Assembly: GCA_009379925.1 (NCBI GenBank)
Contig: WHSU01000004.1
Coordinates: forward strand, 62,001 to 126,000
DNA length: 64,000 nt
Reading direction: 5' to 3'
DNA from: Dehalococcoidia bacterium
GTDB taxonomy: Bacteria > Chloroflexota > Dehalococcoidia > UBA2979
This document shows positions 52,526 to 60,412 of this stretch, one piece after another (position 1 is the stretch's first letter; each line of letters begins with the position of its first letter). Position numbers and translations under genes: made by a program. A model generated the notes under the pieces. That model made no database searches. It was not told the origin of the DNA and saw only the letters and a program-made list of their open reading frames with translations.

Positions 52526-53413
52526 CTATCGCAGGAAGTCCATGAGGCTCATGTTGAGCGAACGGCCCGTGGCGCCGAGGGCAGCCTGTAACGCGGTCTC
52601 CCGCATCTGTAGCTCCACCAGCGCCTCCGCCATGTCCGCCTCTTCGATTTCCGCCACGTGCTGCCGGAGGGTGACCTCCGTGTCCTGCAGCCGTGTCTCC
52701 GTCAGTTCCAGCCGGCGGACGCGCGCGCCAACGTCACCGCGCAGTTCCAGCACCTTGTCGAGCTGGTCGTTCGCCAGGTTCGCGTCACCCTTGAGGGCCG
52801 CGATGTCGTTCGTCAGGAGGTGGTCGCGGAAGTTGATGAGCACCTGCGTGAGCGCGGGGAAGAGCTGGTCGCCGGTGACGTTCACCGCCATCCGCTCGCC
52901 CTCGCCGATTTCCCGCTCGATGGCGCCCGTGTCGCCGACGTAGTTCACCACCGTCGGTTGGTCCGGCAGGTCCGGCACGAGCGGCGGCGCGTCCGTCTGG
53001 TGGCCTGCGAAGATGTACCGCCCCGCGTGCGAGGTGTTGCCGATGGTGACGGCCTCCGCGAGTAGCCGGTCGACCTCGGATGCGATCTGCCCGCGCGTAT
53101 TCGCGTCGATGGTGGTGTTGGCGGCCGTGATCGCCAGTTCCTCCGCGCGATGGAGTAGCGGGATCAGGCTGGCGAGCGCGCCCTCGGTGGCGTTCAGGTC
53201 AGAGCTAGCGATGAAGATGTTGCGCTGGTGCTGCGCGCCCAACTCGAGGCGGTTCCGCGACGCCATGGCCTGCGCGGTGCCGAACGGGTCGTCCGACGGC
53301 TTGTTGATGTTGCGCCCGGTGGCGACACGCTCCTGCACCTCGGCCAGACGACGCTGGCTGGTCAGAAGTTCCTGCAAGAGGCGGTCGGCGGCGCTGCGGC
53401 TGCTTACTCGCAT
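52526..53413 (-). CDS. flgL: Flagellar hook-associated protein 3
   Basis: A 295-residue flagellin-like protein: MRVSSRSAADRLLQELLTSQRRLAEVQERVATGRNINKPSDDPFGTAQAM at the N-terminus and ADMAEALVELQMRETALQAALGATGRSLNMSLMDFLR at the C-terminus are the D0/D1 coiled segments of FlgL, between which is a smaller variable domain. FlgL joins the hook to the filament. Start at 53413; its ATG overlaps the flgK stop (TGATG). It is followed by fliW. Confidence 0.95.
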   Translation of the reverse strand: MRVSSRSAADRLLQELLTSQRRLAEVQERVATGRNINKPSDDPFGTAQAMASRNRLELGAQHQRNIFIASSDLNATEGALASLIPLLHRAEELAITAANTTIDANTRGQIASEVDRLLAEAVTIGNTSHAGRYIFAGHQTDAPPLVPDLPDQPTVVNYVGDTGAIEREIGEGERMAVNVTGDQLFPALTQVLINFRDHLLTNDIAALKGDANLANDQLDKVLELRGDVGARVRRLELTETRLQDTEVTLRQHVAEIEEADMAEALVELQMRETALQAALGATGRSLNMSLMDFLR

Positions 53414-54783
53414 CAGATCGTCCTGTTAATCAGTTGGTCGAGCATCTCGTCGATCGTCTGCATCACCCGGGACGAGGCTTCGAACGCGCGCTGGTACTGG
53501 ATGAGGTTCACCATCTCCTCGTCCAGGTTGACCCCGGAGACGCTCTGCCGGAGCTGTTCCAGGTGCTCGATGGAGAGGCTCTGCGCGCGGGCCAGGCCCT
53601 GGGCGTCCTTGACCGCCACACCGAGGCGCGTGACGAAGCCCCCGTAGAACTCGTCGTACGTCTCGCTCCCAGCCGTGAGGTTGTCCGCGGACTGCAAGTC
53701 CGCCAGCGCCAGAGCATTGCTGCCGTCGCCCGGCGCCCCGGCCAACGTCGAGGCGGCCACGAGGTTGAGGTCCGCGAACAGCGCCGCGTTCACCTCGATG
53801 TCGCCGGCGTCGGTGCCGGCGAAGAAGTCGGTGCCGGTCGTCACGCCGTCCAGCGCGAAGCCGGCGGCGTGGACCGCGTTCACATCGGCAATGATCTGCG
53901 AGACCAGCGTGTCCAGGTCCGCGACCTGCGCGGGTAGGTCCACGTCGCGCATGTCCAGGTAGCCCTTGAGTTCGCCGCCGTGGCCACGGTACGGCTCGCC
54001 GTCTGTGGCCCACTGGACGCTCCAGTAGTCGCCATTGCCGGGGTCCGGGACGACCTCCAGCGGGTAGATGTCGTTGCCGCCCACCAGCGAACGGCCGCCG
54101 GTGAGGACATCGATGCGCCCGTTCTCCTGTTCGACGTAGTTCACGTCCACCAGGTGGGAGAGGCGGTCTAGGGCGAGGTCGCGCTGGTCGGTCAGGTCGC
54201 TGGCGGGGTCGCCCGTGGCGCGGACGGCGACGATCTTCTGGTTCAGATCGGCGATCTCCTGCGCGAGCCCGTTGACCTCCATGACGATCTGCCCAATGCG
54301 CGCATTTGCCTCGTCGCGCAGTCGCGCGAACGACTGGTCGAGCCGGTTCGCGGCCGTCGCCAGCGTGGCGCCGGCCTGCACCACCGCGGAGCGCATCGCG
54401 CTCTGCTCGGGCGCGTTGGAGAGGTCACGCCAGGCATTGAAGAAGCCGACGAGGATGGCGCGCATCCCGCCCTCGCCGGGCTCACCCAGCGACAGCTCGG
54501 CCATCTCCAGCATGCGCGTACGCGCCGTGTATTCGCCGGCGGAACGGTTCTCCGCACGGATCTGGAAGTCTACGAAGAGGTCGCGCACCCGCTCGACGCT
54601 CAAGATCTCCACGCCCTGGCCCGGCTGCATGTGAGCCGGCGGCGGGACGGCGCCCAGATGGACACGCTGCCGGGAGTAGCCGGGCGTGTTGACGTTCGCG
54701 ATGTTGTGGGCGACACGGTCGAGCGCTCCCTGCTGGACGAGCAGGGCACGCATCGCGGTGTTCAGGCCGACTGAGATCGCCAC
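53413..54783 (-). CDS. flgK: Flagellar hook-associated protein 1
   Basis: A 456-residue FlgK with N-terminal ISVGLNTAMRALLVQQGALDRVAHNIANVNTPGYSRQRV and C-terminal VSGVNLDEEMVNLIQYQRAFEASSRVMQTIDEMLDQLINRTI, both the classic FlgK coiled-coil ends, plus the short middle domain with a Gly/Asp-rich insertion. It polymerises at the hook-filament junction. GTG start at 54783. The gene overlaps flgL and is preceded by the frameshifted flgN, its export chaperone. Confidence 0.95.
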   Translation of the reverse strand: MAISVGLNTAMRALLVQQGALDRVAHNIANVNTPGYSRQRVHLGAVPPPAHMQPGQGVEILSVERVRDLFVDFQIRAENRSAGEYTARTRMLEMAELSLGEPGEGGMRAILVGFFNAWRDLSNAPEQSAMRSAVVQAGATLATAANRLDQSFARLRDEANARIGQIVMEVNGLAQEIADLNQKIVAVRATGDPASDLTDQRDLALDRLSHLVDVNYVEQENGRIDVLTGGRSLVGGNDIYPLEVVPDPGNGDYWSVQWATDGEPYRGHGGELKGYLDMRDVDLPAQVADLDTLVSQIIADVNAVHAAGFALDGVTTGTDFFAGTDAGDIEVNAALFADLNLVAASTLAGAPGDGSNALALADLQSADNLTAGSETYDEFYGGFVTRLGVAVKDAQGLARAQSLSIEHLEQLRQSVSGVNLDEEMVNLIQYQRAFEASSRVMQTIDEMLDQLINRTI

Positions 54784-54804
54784 GTCGCCCGTCCTGTCAG
54801 ACCG

Positions 54805-55020
54805 CTATGCCGAGCGGTCCAGCGTGCGGCCGCCTACCACCTCGCGGCCTGCGCCGCCGGCGTTGTAGAGGGAGCCCGTGAGTAGCGTGCGCAGGTACTG
54901 GATCCAGCGGTCGACCAACTCTCGACTGTTCCGCAGCAGTGCCGCGTTCTGTCGGTTCGCCTCGTCCACCGCCGTCGCGTGCCGTCGCAACTCCCGGCCG
55001 TGTGCGGTCAGACGCCGGGC
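54805..55020 (-). pseudogene. flgN: C-terminal part of flgN in a shifted frame
   Basis: After the flgN stop (55008), the frame ARRLTAHGRELRRHATAVDEANRQNAALLRNSRELVDRWIQYLRTLLTG continues a FlgN-like long helix and ends near 54805. Its amphipathic pattern and EANRQNAALL core match FlgN C-termini. Joining needs a -1 shift, that is one base missing in the GC-rich run TCCCGGCCCGGC. The joined protein would be about 175 residues. This may be an assembly indel rather than decay. Confidence 0.6.
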
Positions 55021-55331
55021 CGGGACGGTGGCAGCACTGCCTCCAGCTGGGTGAGTGTGGCGGTGCCCGCATCGAGATCATCGGTCGCCGCCGCGATCGC
55101 CACGAGGGCCGTCATGCGCTCCGTCTCGAGCGCGTTGAGGTGCTCGATGAGCTGTTCTTTCTCCTCGGTGAGCGCCGTGAGTGTCGCCACGTCTGCTGAG
55201 ACGATGGCATCCTCCTCGCGGCGGCAGATACCGAGCATGGAGGTGTACAGCTCGTCCTGCGCGATGAGCGCGGCGAGCAGGGCCTCCCCGCCATCGATCA
55301 GGGAACTGGCGCGCTCCTGGCCGACCATCAC
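55008..55331 (-). CDS. flgN: FlgN-like export chaperone, N-terminal part (frameshifted)
   Basis: A 107-residue helical protein starting MMVGQERASSLIDGGEALLAALIAQDELYTSMLGICRREEDAIV. The long amphipathic helix and EKEQLIEHLNALETERMTAL fit FlgN, the chaperone for FlgK and FlgL, and its position between flgM and flgK fits too. It stops early at PPSRPGV; the remaining helix is found in another frame just downstream (54805-55020). Its ATG overlaps the flgM stop as ATGA. So the gene is split unless the sequence has a 1-base error. Confidence 0.72.
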   Translation of the reverse strand: MMVGQERASSLIDGGEALLAALIAQDELYTSMLGICRREEDAIVSADVATLTALTEEKEQLIEHLNALETERMTALVAIAAATDDLDAGTATLTQLEAVLPPSRPGV

Positions 55332-55633
55332 AGGAGGCCCTCGGCCGCCATGCGCTGCGCCAGTTCGGCGGCATCCACACGATAGTCGCCGCTCTCCACC
55401 TGCTGGCGCAGGAACGCGATGCGCTCCTCGCCGCCCTCCGGCAGCTCGGCGACCTGGCGCATCAGGCGCTGGAGGTCGCGTGCCTCGGTGGAGAGGCTGA
55501 CCTGGTCGGACCGCCGGGCGGCCCGAGCGGCGCCCGGCGCGTCCCTGCGCTGGCTCGCCTCGGTCTGCGCGGCATGAAGCACCTGCCGCTGGTACACCCC
55601 CGTCGCATCCTGCGGTCGAATGGGTTGAAGCAC
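55328..55633 (-). CDS. flgM: Anti-sigma-28 factor FlgM
   Basis: A 101-residue protein: disordered N-terminus, then DQVSLSTEARDLQRLMRQVAELP and RIAFLRQQVESGDYRVDAAELAQRMAAEGLL. These are the sigma-28-binding helices of FlgM (SxEARDLQRL...YRVDAxxLAxRM). It inhibits FliA until the hook is complete and is then exported. FliA is encoded 3 kb upstream in the same operon. Overlaps flgN by four bases (ATGA). Start at 55633 gives MLQPIRPQ. Confidence 0.9.
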   Translation of the reverse strand: MLQPIRPQDATGVYQRQVLHAAQTEASQRRDAPGAARAARRSDQVSLSTEARDLQRLMRQVAELPEGGEERIAFLRQQVESGDYRVDAAELAQRMAAEGLL

Positions 55634-55670
55634 GGGTCGGTCCTCTCGCCCACTCTCGGCTCGACTGGCC

Positions 55671-56492
55671 TCATGCCAGGTCGTTCGCCGAGGAGAGCAT
55701 CTCCTCGATCGTCCGGTAGGCCGTCAGGTTGAGCTGGTAGGCACGCGAGGCGAGCACCAGCGAAATCATCTCGGACGAGACCTCCACGTTGGAGGCCTCC
55801 GTCCATCCGCTGAGGACGCGGCCCATGCCGTCCTCGCCGGGAAAGCCGTCGATGGGAGGCTGCGAGGCCGGGGTCTCGCGGTACAGGTTGTTGCCGATCG
55901 CCTCCAGGCCGGCCGGGTTCACGAAGCGCGTCAGTCCGATGCGCCCGGCTTCCTCACGCACGCCATCGCGAGGCGCGTCCGGCGGCAGCGCAGCCATCTC
56001 GGCGTCCGTGAACGGCCGGACCACCGTCACACGGCCGTCCGCCTCCACGCTGAGCCCGTGGTAGAGCACCGGCAGCTCCAGGTCGGCGTCGACCAGGTCG
56101 CCGTTCGCGGTGGTCAGCTGTCCGGCGCTATCCAGGTAGAAGGTGCCGTCGCGGGTGTAGGCGGGGGCGCCGTCCTCGGTGGTCACGCGGAAGAAACCGT
56201 CGCCGCTGATGGCGAAGTCGAGCAGCCGGTCGGTGGGGCGCAGGGCGCCCTGGGCAAAGTCGCGGGTGATGCTGGCGGTCTCGACACCGCTCGAGCGTGC
56301 GACCTCGCCGTCCGGGGGCAGTTGCCCGTTGAGCGCCGCCAGAACCTCGGCGGCGTCCATGATGTCCTGGAAGTGCACCATCGCGCGCTTGTAGCCCGTG
56401 GTGTTGACGTTCGCGAGGTTGTTCGCGACCAGGTCGATGTTGCGCTGGTGCGTCTGCATCCCGCTGAGCGCAGAGTCGAGTGAAAAGCTCAT
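55671..56492 (-). CDS. flgG: Flagellar rod/hook-basal-body protein (FlgG/FlhP type)
   Basis: A 273-residue FlgF/FlgG family protein: MSFSLDSALSGMQTHQRNIDLVANNLANVNTTGYKRAMVHF is the N-terminal rod signature, FDFAISGDGFFRVT..YTRDGTFYLDSAGQLTTANGDLV the central Dx, and SNVEVSSEMISLVLASRAYQLNLTAYRTIEEML the C-terminal helix. It forms the distal rod. It is the second of two tandem rod genes; which is FlgF and which FlgG cannot be settled from sequence alone. Confidence 0.88.
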   Translation of the reverse strand: MSFSLDSALSGMQTHQRNIDLVANNLANVNTTGYKRAMVHFQDIMDAAEVLAALNGQLPPDGEVARSSGVETASITRDFAQGALRPTDRLLDFAISGDGFFRVTTEDGAPAYTRDGTFYLDSAGQLTTANGDLVDADLELPVLYHGLSVEADGRVTVVRPFTDAEMAALPPDAPRDGVREEAGRIGLTRFVNPAGLEAIGNNLYRETPASQPPIDGFPGEDGMGRVLSGWTEASNVEVSSEMISLVLASRAYQLNLTAYRTIEEMLSSANDLA

Positions 56493-56511
56493 CCCGGCCC
56501 CTCCCGCTGCC

Positions 56512-57345
56512 CTAGCCGACCCGGCCGACGTCGCGGACGGCGGTCTCGAGGGTCCGGTCGATCGTCCCGAAGACGTGTTGGGCGGTACCGTAGGTCCGCG
56601 CCATGCTCATCAGCTGCGCGGCGACCTGTGCCACCTCCACGTTGGACTCCTCCAGGGAGCCCTGGACTAGCACGGTGGTCTCGCCCATGGCGGCCGGCAC
56701 GGCCAAAGCGCCGGGCACGAGCACGAAGTCGGAGTCGCCGGCACGCACCAGGTCTTCCGGCTGCAGGTCCACCACCTGGATGGTGGTGACGAACTCGTCG
56801 CGCACCTCGCGGGCGGTCGTACCGTCCGGCAGCGCGACATCGACCTCTACCTGCCGGAAGAGGTCGCCGTTCGTCGCGAGGCGTACGCGGTCGTTGGCCA
56901 GCGTCACCGTCTGACCGTTCACGTCGAGCACCGGGTCGCCATCGGCCTGCACCAGTGTGTTGTTGGCGTCACGGGAGAGGCGGCCGTCGCGCGTGTATCG
57001 GATGCCGTCCGGCGTCTGTGTCACGAGGAAGCCCGAACCGCGGACCATGAAGTCCAGCGGCTGCCCGGTCTCGCGCTCGACGCCTTCGCCGAACACCGTG
57101 CGGCGGACATCGACGTAGGAGCCGGTGCCGACGCGACCCAGGGCGGTGTGAGTGAACGGCACGGGAACGGGGAGCCCGCTCGCGGGGCCGGTGCGCCGCG
57201 CGAGGACGCCCGCAAACTCCGAGGTGGCAGCGCGCTCACCCTTGTAGCCCGTGGTGGTGACGTTCGCGAGGTTTTCGGACACCGTGTCCTGCATACGCAG
57301 GCCGGTGATCATCCCGGACGCGGCGGTGTAGAGCCCTCGGATCAT
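56512..57345 (-). CDS. flgF: Flagellar rod protein (FlgF/FlhO type)
   Basis: A 277-residue flagellar rod protein: MIRGLYTAASGMITGLRMQDTVSENLANVTTTGYKGE at the start, DFMVRGSGFLVTQTPDGIRYTRDGRLSRDANNTLVQADGDPVLD in the middle, and SNVEVAQVAAQLMSMARTYGTAQHVFGTIDRTLETAVRDVG at the end. These match FlgF/FlhO. The start at 57345 overlaps the RskA-like gene by four bases. The frame extends far upstream in another protein's region; that part has no homology. Confidence 0.88.
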   Translation of the reverse strand: MIRGLYTAASGMITGLRMQDTVSENLANVTTTGYKGERAATSEFAGVLARRTGPASGLPVPVPFTHTALGRVGTGSYVDVRRTVFGEGVERETGQPLDFMVRGSGFLVTQTPDGIRYTRDGRLSRDANNTLVQADGDPVLDVNGQTVTLANDRVRLATNGDLFRQVEVDVALPDGTTAREVRDEFVTTIQVVDLQPEDLVRAGDSDFVLVPGALAVPAAMGETTVLVQGSLEESNVEVAQVAAQLMSMARTYGTAQHVFGTIDRTLETAVRDVGRVG

Positions 57346-58004
57346 GCCGTCCGCCTTCCCAGGCGTACGGCGACGAAGACGGAGAGCGCCATGACCGCCA
57401 GCAGAGCGCCGGCCCGCAGCAGGTCCTGCCGCGCCAGGGGCGCTTCTCCGGTGTCGGGCAACTGGGCGGGCTGGCTCACGGGGCTCTGGTTGCCGTCCAC
57501 GCCGGGCTCGCCGATCAGCTCGAAGTAGCCGCCGATCGAGCGGTTCCCGGAGGGCTGAGGCGCCTCGTCCGGCTCCGCTTCCACCGTGATGATGAAGAGG
57601 TCGAAGCCGAAGTCCGCAATCGGCGGCAGCGAACCCTGGAAGTCCACCACGCCCTCCGCATTGGCGTTGAAGCGCCCGGCGGAGATCGCGTCGCCGACTT
57701 CCGAGTTCACCAGCCAGCCCTGGTAGCGGTCGGTCTCCAGCGCCGGCAGACCCTCGGCGTCCACGCGCACGACGCCTTCGGCGAAGATCAGTTCGGCGAC
57801 GCCGGTGGCGCCCTCCGGGCCCCAGTTCGACAGGTCGATGTAGGCGAGGTCCACGAGCGTCGGCACACCGTTGGCGCGGGCCGTGCCGGGTGACCCCAGC
57901 GCGACCACGAACGCCAGCGAGGCGAGGGCGGCGATGACGGCCGCACGCATGCGCGGGCGTGCGGCGTGCGGAGCGGGTTGCTCCGCCGGCTGTGGTTCGC
58001 TCAC
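57342..58004 (-). CDS. RskA-like outer domain protein with C-terminal LPDTG sorting signal
   Basis: A 220-residue protein with an N-terminal signal/anchor (AAVIAALASLAFVVALGSPG). Its outer domain resembles that of anti-sigma-K (RskA): GLPALETDRYQGWLVNSEVGDAISAGRF... then DLFIITVEAEPDEAPQPSGNRS. It ends in QLPDTGEAPLARQDLL, a hydrophobic helix and RRTA, a classical LPxTG sortase signal. No N-terminal anti-sigma (zinc) domain is seen, so it probably does not bind a sigma factor. GTG start overlapping the SwrB-like gene. It lies inside the flagellar operon between fliA and the rod genes; role unknown. Confidence 0.7.
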   Translation of the reverse strand: MSEPQPAEQPAPHAARPRMRAAVIAALASLAFVVALGSPGTARANGVPTLVDLAYIDLSNWGPEGATGVAELIFAEGVVRVDAEGLPALETDRYQGWLVNSEVGDAISAGRFNANAEGVVDFQGSLPPIADFGFDLFIITVEAEPDEAPQPSGNRSIGGYFELIGEPGVDGNQSPVSQPAQLPDTGEAPLARQDLLRAGALLAVMALSVFVAVRLGRRTA

Positions 58005-58504
58005 GAGGGACTCCCCACCCTGGCGCGCGCCAGGCGCACCTCCTCCAGGCCCACGCGTAGGCGTCGGGCGATCGCGCGGTCGGACAGGCCCTCCGCGACG
58101 AGCTGGCGCACGGAGGCGCGCATGTCAACCGGGGCCGTCATGGGGGCGGCGGCTTCAGTGGCCGCGATCATGGCTTCGAGGTGGGCGGGCATCGCGGGCG
58201 CTGCTGCCGGTGCGGCGGCGGGCACGGGCTCGCGACGCGGGCGCTGTGCGCCCTCGCTCAGCAGGCTGCCCAGCGACTCACGCTGGCGGCCCAGCTGGCC
58301 CTGCATGTCGCGGACCGCGCGGTGCAACTCGCCGACCAGTTCGTCGCTGGAGCTGGTCGCGGAGGCCCGCACGTGGTCCTCCAGCGACCCGACCGCCTGC
58401 TGTTGCCGGATCACCCAGGCGTGATAGAGCACGCCGATGGCGAGCAGCAGCACCGGCATACCGATGGCGATACGGACGAGGAGCACCGTCGGCGAGACAC
58501 TCAT
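58001..58504 (-). CDS. SwrB/DUF6115-like membrane-anchored protein with C-terminal helix-turn-helix
   Basis: A 167-residue protein: an N-terminal membrane helix (VLLVRIAIGMPVLLLAIGVLYHAWVI), a coiled-coil (LEDHVRASATSSSDELVGELHRAVRDMQGQL), an Ala/Pro linker, and a C-terminal segment RQLVAEGLSDRAIARRLRVGLEEVRLARARVG resembling the DUF6115/SwrB C-terminus. In Bacillus swrB follows sigD and promotes flagellar assembly; here it follows fliA with an ATGA overlap, the same order. The identification is by architecture and context, not by clear identity. Confidence 0.6.
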   Translation of the reverse strand: MSVSPTVLLVRIAIGMPVLLLAIGVLYHAWVIRQQQAVGSLEDHVRASATSSSDELVGELHRAVRDMQGQLGRQRESLGSLLSEGAQRPRREPVPAAAPAAAPAMPAHLEAMIAATEAAAPMTAPVDMRASVRQLVAEGLSDRAIARRLRVGLEEVRLARARVGSPS

Positions 58505-59421
58505 GCGGCCTGGCCCTCCTGCAGGGTCGTGATGCCGACGCGCAGCCGGGTCAGCGCCCGCGCGTGCAACTGGCATACGCGGGATTCAGAGATGCCCAGC
58601 ACCTTGCTGACCTCGCGCATCGTCAGTTCGTCCTTGTAGTAGAGCGAGAGCACCAGTTGTTCGCGCTCAGGCAAATCCCTAATCGCGACGGCCAACTCCC
58701 CAATGAGCTCCTGGTGCTCGATGCCGGTGCTCACATCCTCGCCGTCCGGATCCGGGACTCCCATCGCACCACCCCCGTCGTCCTCCTCCTCGCCGCCACC
58801 GCCGTTTGAGTCGAGCGAGACGGTGATCCAGGAGGCGTCGATCAGGTGCTTGCGGTACGACTCCAGGCTGAGCCCCAGGGTATCCGCGACCTCCTCGTCG
58901 GTCGGCTCACGGCCCAGGTCGTGGGTGAGCTGGACGATGGCGTGCTCGGCCTCCTTCGCCTTCTGCCGCACGGAGCGGGGCAGCCGATCCAGCGAGCGGA
59001 GGGCGTCGATGATGGCGCCGCGGATGCGGGAGATACCATACGTCTCGAACTTCACACCCTTGTCCGGGTCGAAGCGCTCCACGGCCTCGATCAGGCCGAT
59101 GGTCCCGAAGGAGAGGATGTCCTCGTAGTCGAGGATCGCCGGCAGGCTGATGGCCAGGCGGCCCATCACGTACTTCACCAGCGGCGCGTACTGCATGATG
59201 AGTTGTTCGCGTACGGCCGGGTCGCGGCTCTGCATGTAGCGCGCCCACATCTCCGCGTTCGCCACCTGCTGCGCGTCGCGCTCGTCCTGCTTGGCCGCCG
59301 CCTTCGACACGGCCTTCGATGGCGCCTCGGACACGGCGCGCGCGGGCGCTTTCGGTTGCGCCGGGGTCGCCGACCGACCGGTTGGGGTCGCCTGGGGAGA
59401 GCGCTTCTTCTTTTCAGCCAC
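58501..59421 (-). CDS. fliA: RNA polymerase sigma factor for flagellar genes (FliA/SigD type)
   Basis: A 306-residue sigma-28 family protein: Ala/Lys-rich N-terminus, then region 2 (MWARYMQSRDPAVREQLIMQYAPLVKYVMGRL, SFGTIGLIEAVERFDPDKGVKFETYGISRIRGAIIDALRSLDRLPRS), region 3, and region 4 (LPEREQLVLSLYYKDELTMREVSKVLGISESRVCQLHARALTRLR). A negatively charged insertion (GGGGEEEDDGGGA) lies between regions 3 and 4. It directs late flagellar genes and is held back by FlgM. GTG start at 59421. Confidence 0.96.
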   Translation of the reverse strand: MAEKKKRSPQATPTGRSATPAQPKAPARAVSEAPSKAVSKAAAKQDERDAQQVANAEMWARYMQSRDPAVREQLIMQYAPLVKYVMGRLAISLPAILDYEDILSFGTIGLIEAVERFDPDKGVKFETYGISRIRGAIIDALRSLDRLPRSVRQKAKEAEHAIVQLTHDLGREPTDEEVADTLGLSLESYRKHLIDASWITVSLDSNGGGGEEEDDGGGAMGVPDPDGEDVSTGIEHQELIGELAVAIRDLPEREQLVLSLYYKDELTMREVSKVLGISESRVCQLHARALTRLRVGITTLQEGQAA

Positions 59422-59438
59422 GCTGCCGCACCTTCACG

Positions 59439-59759
59439 CTAAGCCGCTTGACGTTCGTTCCAGCCGCTGGCCGCGGGCGCATCGACCGATGCGTCCGCTC
59501 CGTCGCGCGCGGCTTCGTCCTGACTGGGGTTGGGGGGAGACGCCGTATTGGCGGGGACCTCGACGGCGGTGCGTGGAGGCGCGGGGGGCGCCGTCGCAAT
59601 CACGAGTTCGCCCAGGTAGGCGACGAAACTGGCCGCCATGAAGGCGAGGCCGCCGCGCAGAAGCGCGAGCTCCGGAGGGAAGCCGGCGTCCCAGGACGCC
59701 CAGGTGGTGAAGGCAAACGCCACACTGGCGGCCAGCAGGCCGATGCGCATCATCAGCAT
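59439..59759 (-). CDS. Small membrane protein in flagellar operon
   Basis: A 106-residue protein starting MLMMRIGLLAASVAFAFTTWASWDAG, with two hydrophobic segments (residues about 3-19 and 28-48) and a Pro/Ala/Asp-rich cytoplasmic tail (PAPPRTAVEVPANTASPPNPSQDEAARDG). I do not recognise the family. It lies between the PilZ gene and fliA; its start overlaps the PilZ stop (TGATG). Likely a small accessory of the flagellar operon. The frame continues upstream into the PilZ gene but that extension is not supported. Confidence 0.65.
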   Translation of the reverse strand: MLMMRIGLLAASVAFAFTTWASWDAGFPPELALLRGGLAFMAASFVAYLGELVIATAPPAPPRTAVEVPANTASPPNPSQDEAARDGADASVDAPAASGWNERQAA

Positions 59760-60409
59760 CAGCCCGCCCTCCGCTGGCGCTGTTCGACCTGCTTCCTGAA
59801 CACGAACCGGACGATCCGCTCCTGATGTGCCCGCGGAATGTCGATAAATTGACCGTGGACGCGAAAGAAGGTGCGTCCGGCATCCGGCGCGACGGTGGAC
59901 AGCACGCGCGCACAAACGTCGATCTCCTGATTATCGTCCAGCGGGAGGATGATCCGTAGGTTTGCGCCCGGTTCCACGACATCTCGCGTGCGCAGTTGCA
60001 GCCCACCGCCGCTGAGGTCCAGTAGCGCTGCCCCCTCCAGCCGCCGCACCTCGTCCCCGGCCTCGTCTACGACGGCCGTGTACCGAGGCTCCAGCGTCTG
60101 TTCCAGGCGGTAGAACTCGCGGCGCTCGATGCGCTCCACGCGGCTCGGCGGGTCGAGGACGACCGCGTCACCCTCCGCCTCCACGACGCGGACGCGGCCC
60201 TCCATGCGGTAGACCTGCGCGCCCTGCTCGGCAAAGAGGGACACCGTGCGGCCCGGCTCGAGTGCGAGCGTGGCGCCGTCGCGTGCGGGGACGGAGATGC
60301 GGAGCGCGTCGGCAGACACCGAGCGCACGAACGAGACGTACGAGGCCGAGAGGCCGTCTCCCTTCGGCAGCACGCTGACGGTCTGCCCCTCGCGCAGCAT
60401 CTCCGCCAT
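59759..60409 (-). CDS. PilZ-domain c-di-GMP-binding flagellar protein (YcgR-like)
   Basis: A 216-residue protein. An N-terminal YcgR-like beta domain (AEMLREGQTVSVLPKGDGLSASYVSFV) is followed by a PilZ domain with the c-di-GMP motif R97-x3-R101 (RREFYR) and D131-x-S133-x2-G136 (DLSGGG). Both motif parts are intact, so c-di-GMP binding is likely. Such proteins slow the motor or regulate flagella on high c-di-GMP. It follows flhF by three bases in the operon; no MotA/B is in the window. Confidence 0.93.
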   Translation of the reverse strand: MAEMLREGQTVSVLPKGDGLSASYVSFVRSVSADALRISVPARDGATLALEPGRTVSLFAEQGAQVYRMEGRVRVVEAEGDAVVLDPPSRVERIERREFYRLEQTLEPRYTAVVDEAGDEVRRLEGAALLDLSGGGLQLRTRDVVEPGANLRIILPLDDNQEIDVCARVLSTVAPDAGRTFFRVHGQFIDIPRAHQERIVRFVFRKQVEQRQRRAG

Positions 60410-60412
60410 GCG

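Noticed and set aside
57346-58128. Extending the FlgF-like gene upstream to 58128
   Set aside because: The extended part is Arg/Ala-rich, covers the RskA-like gene in another frame, and lacks flagellar features.
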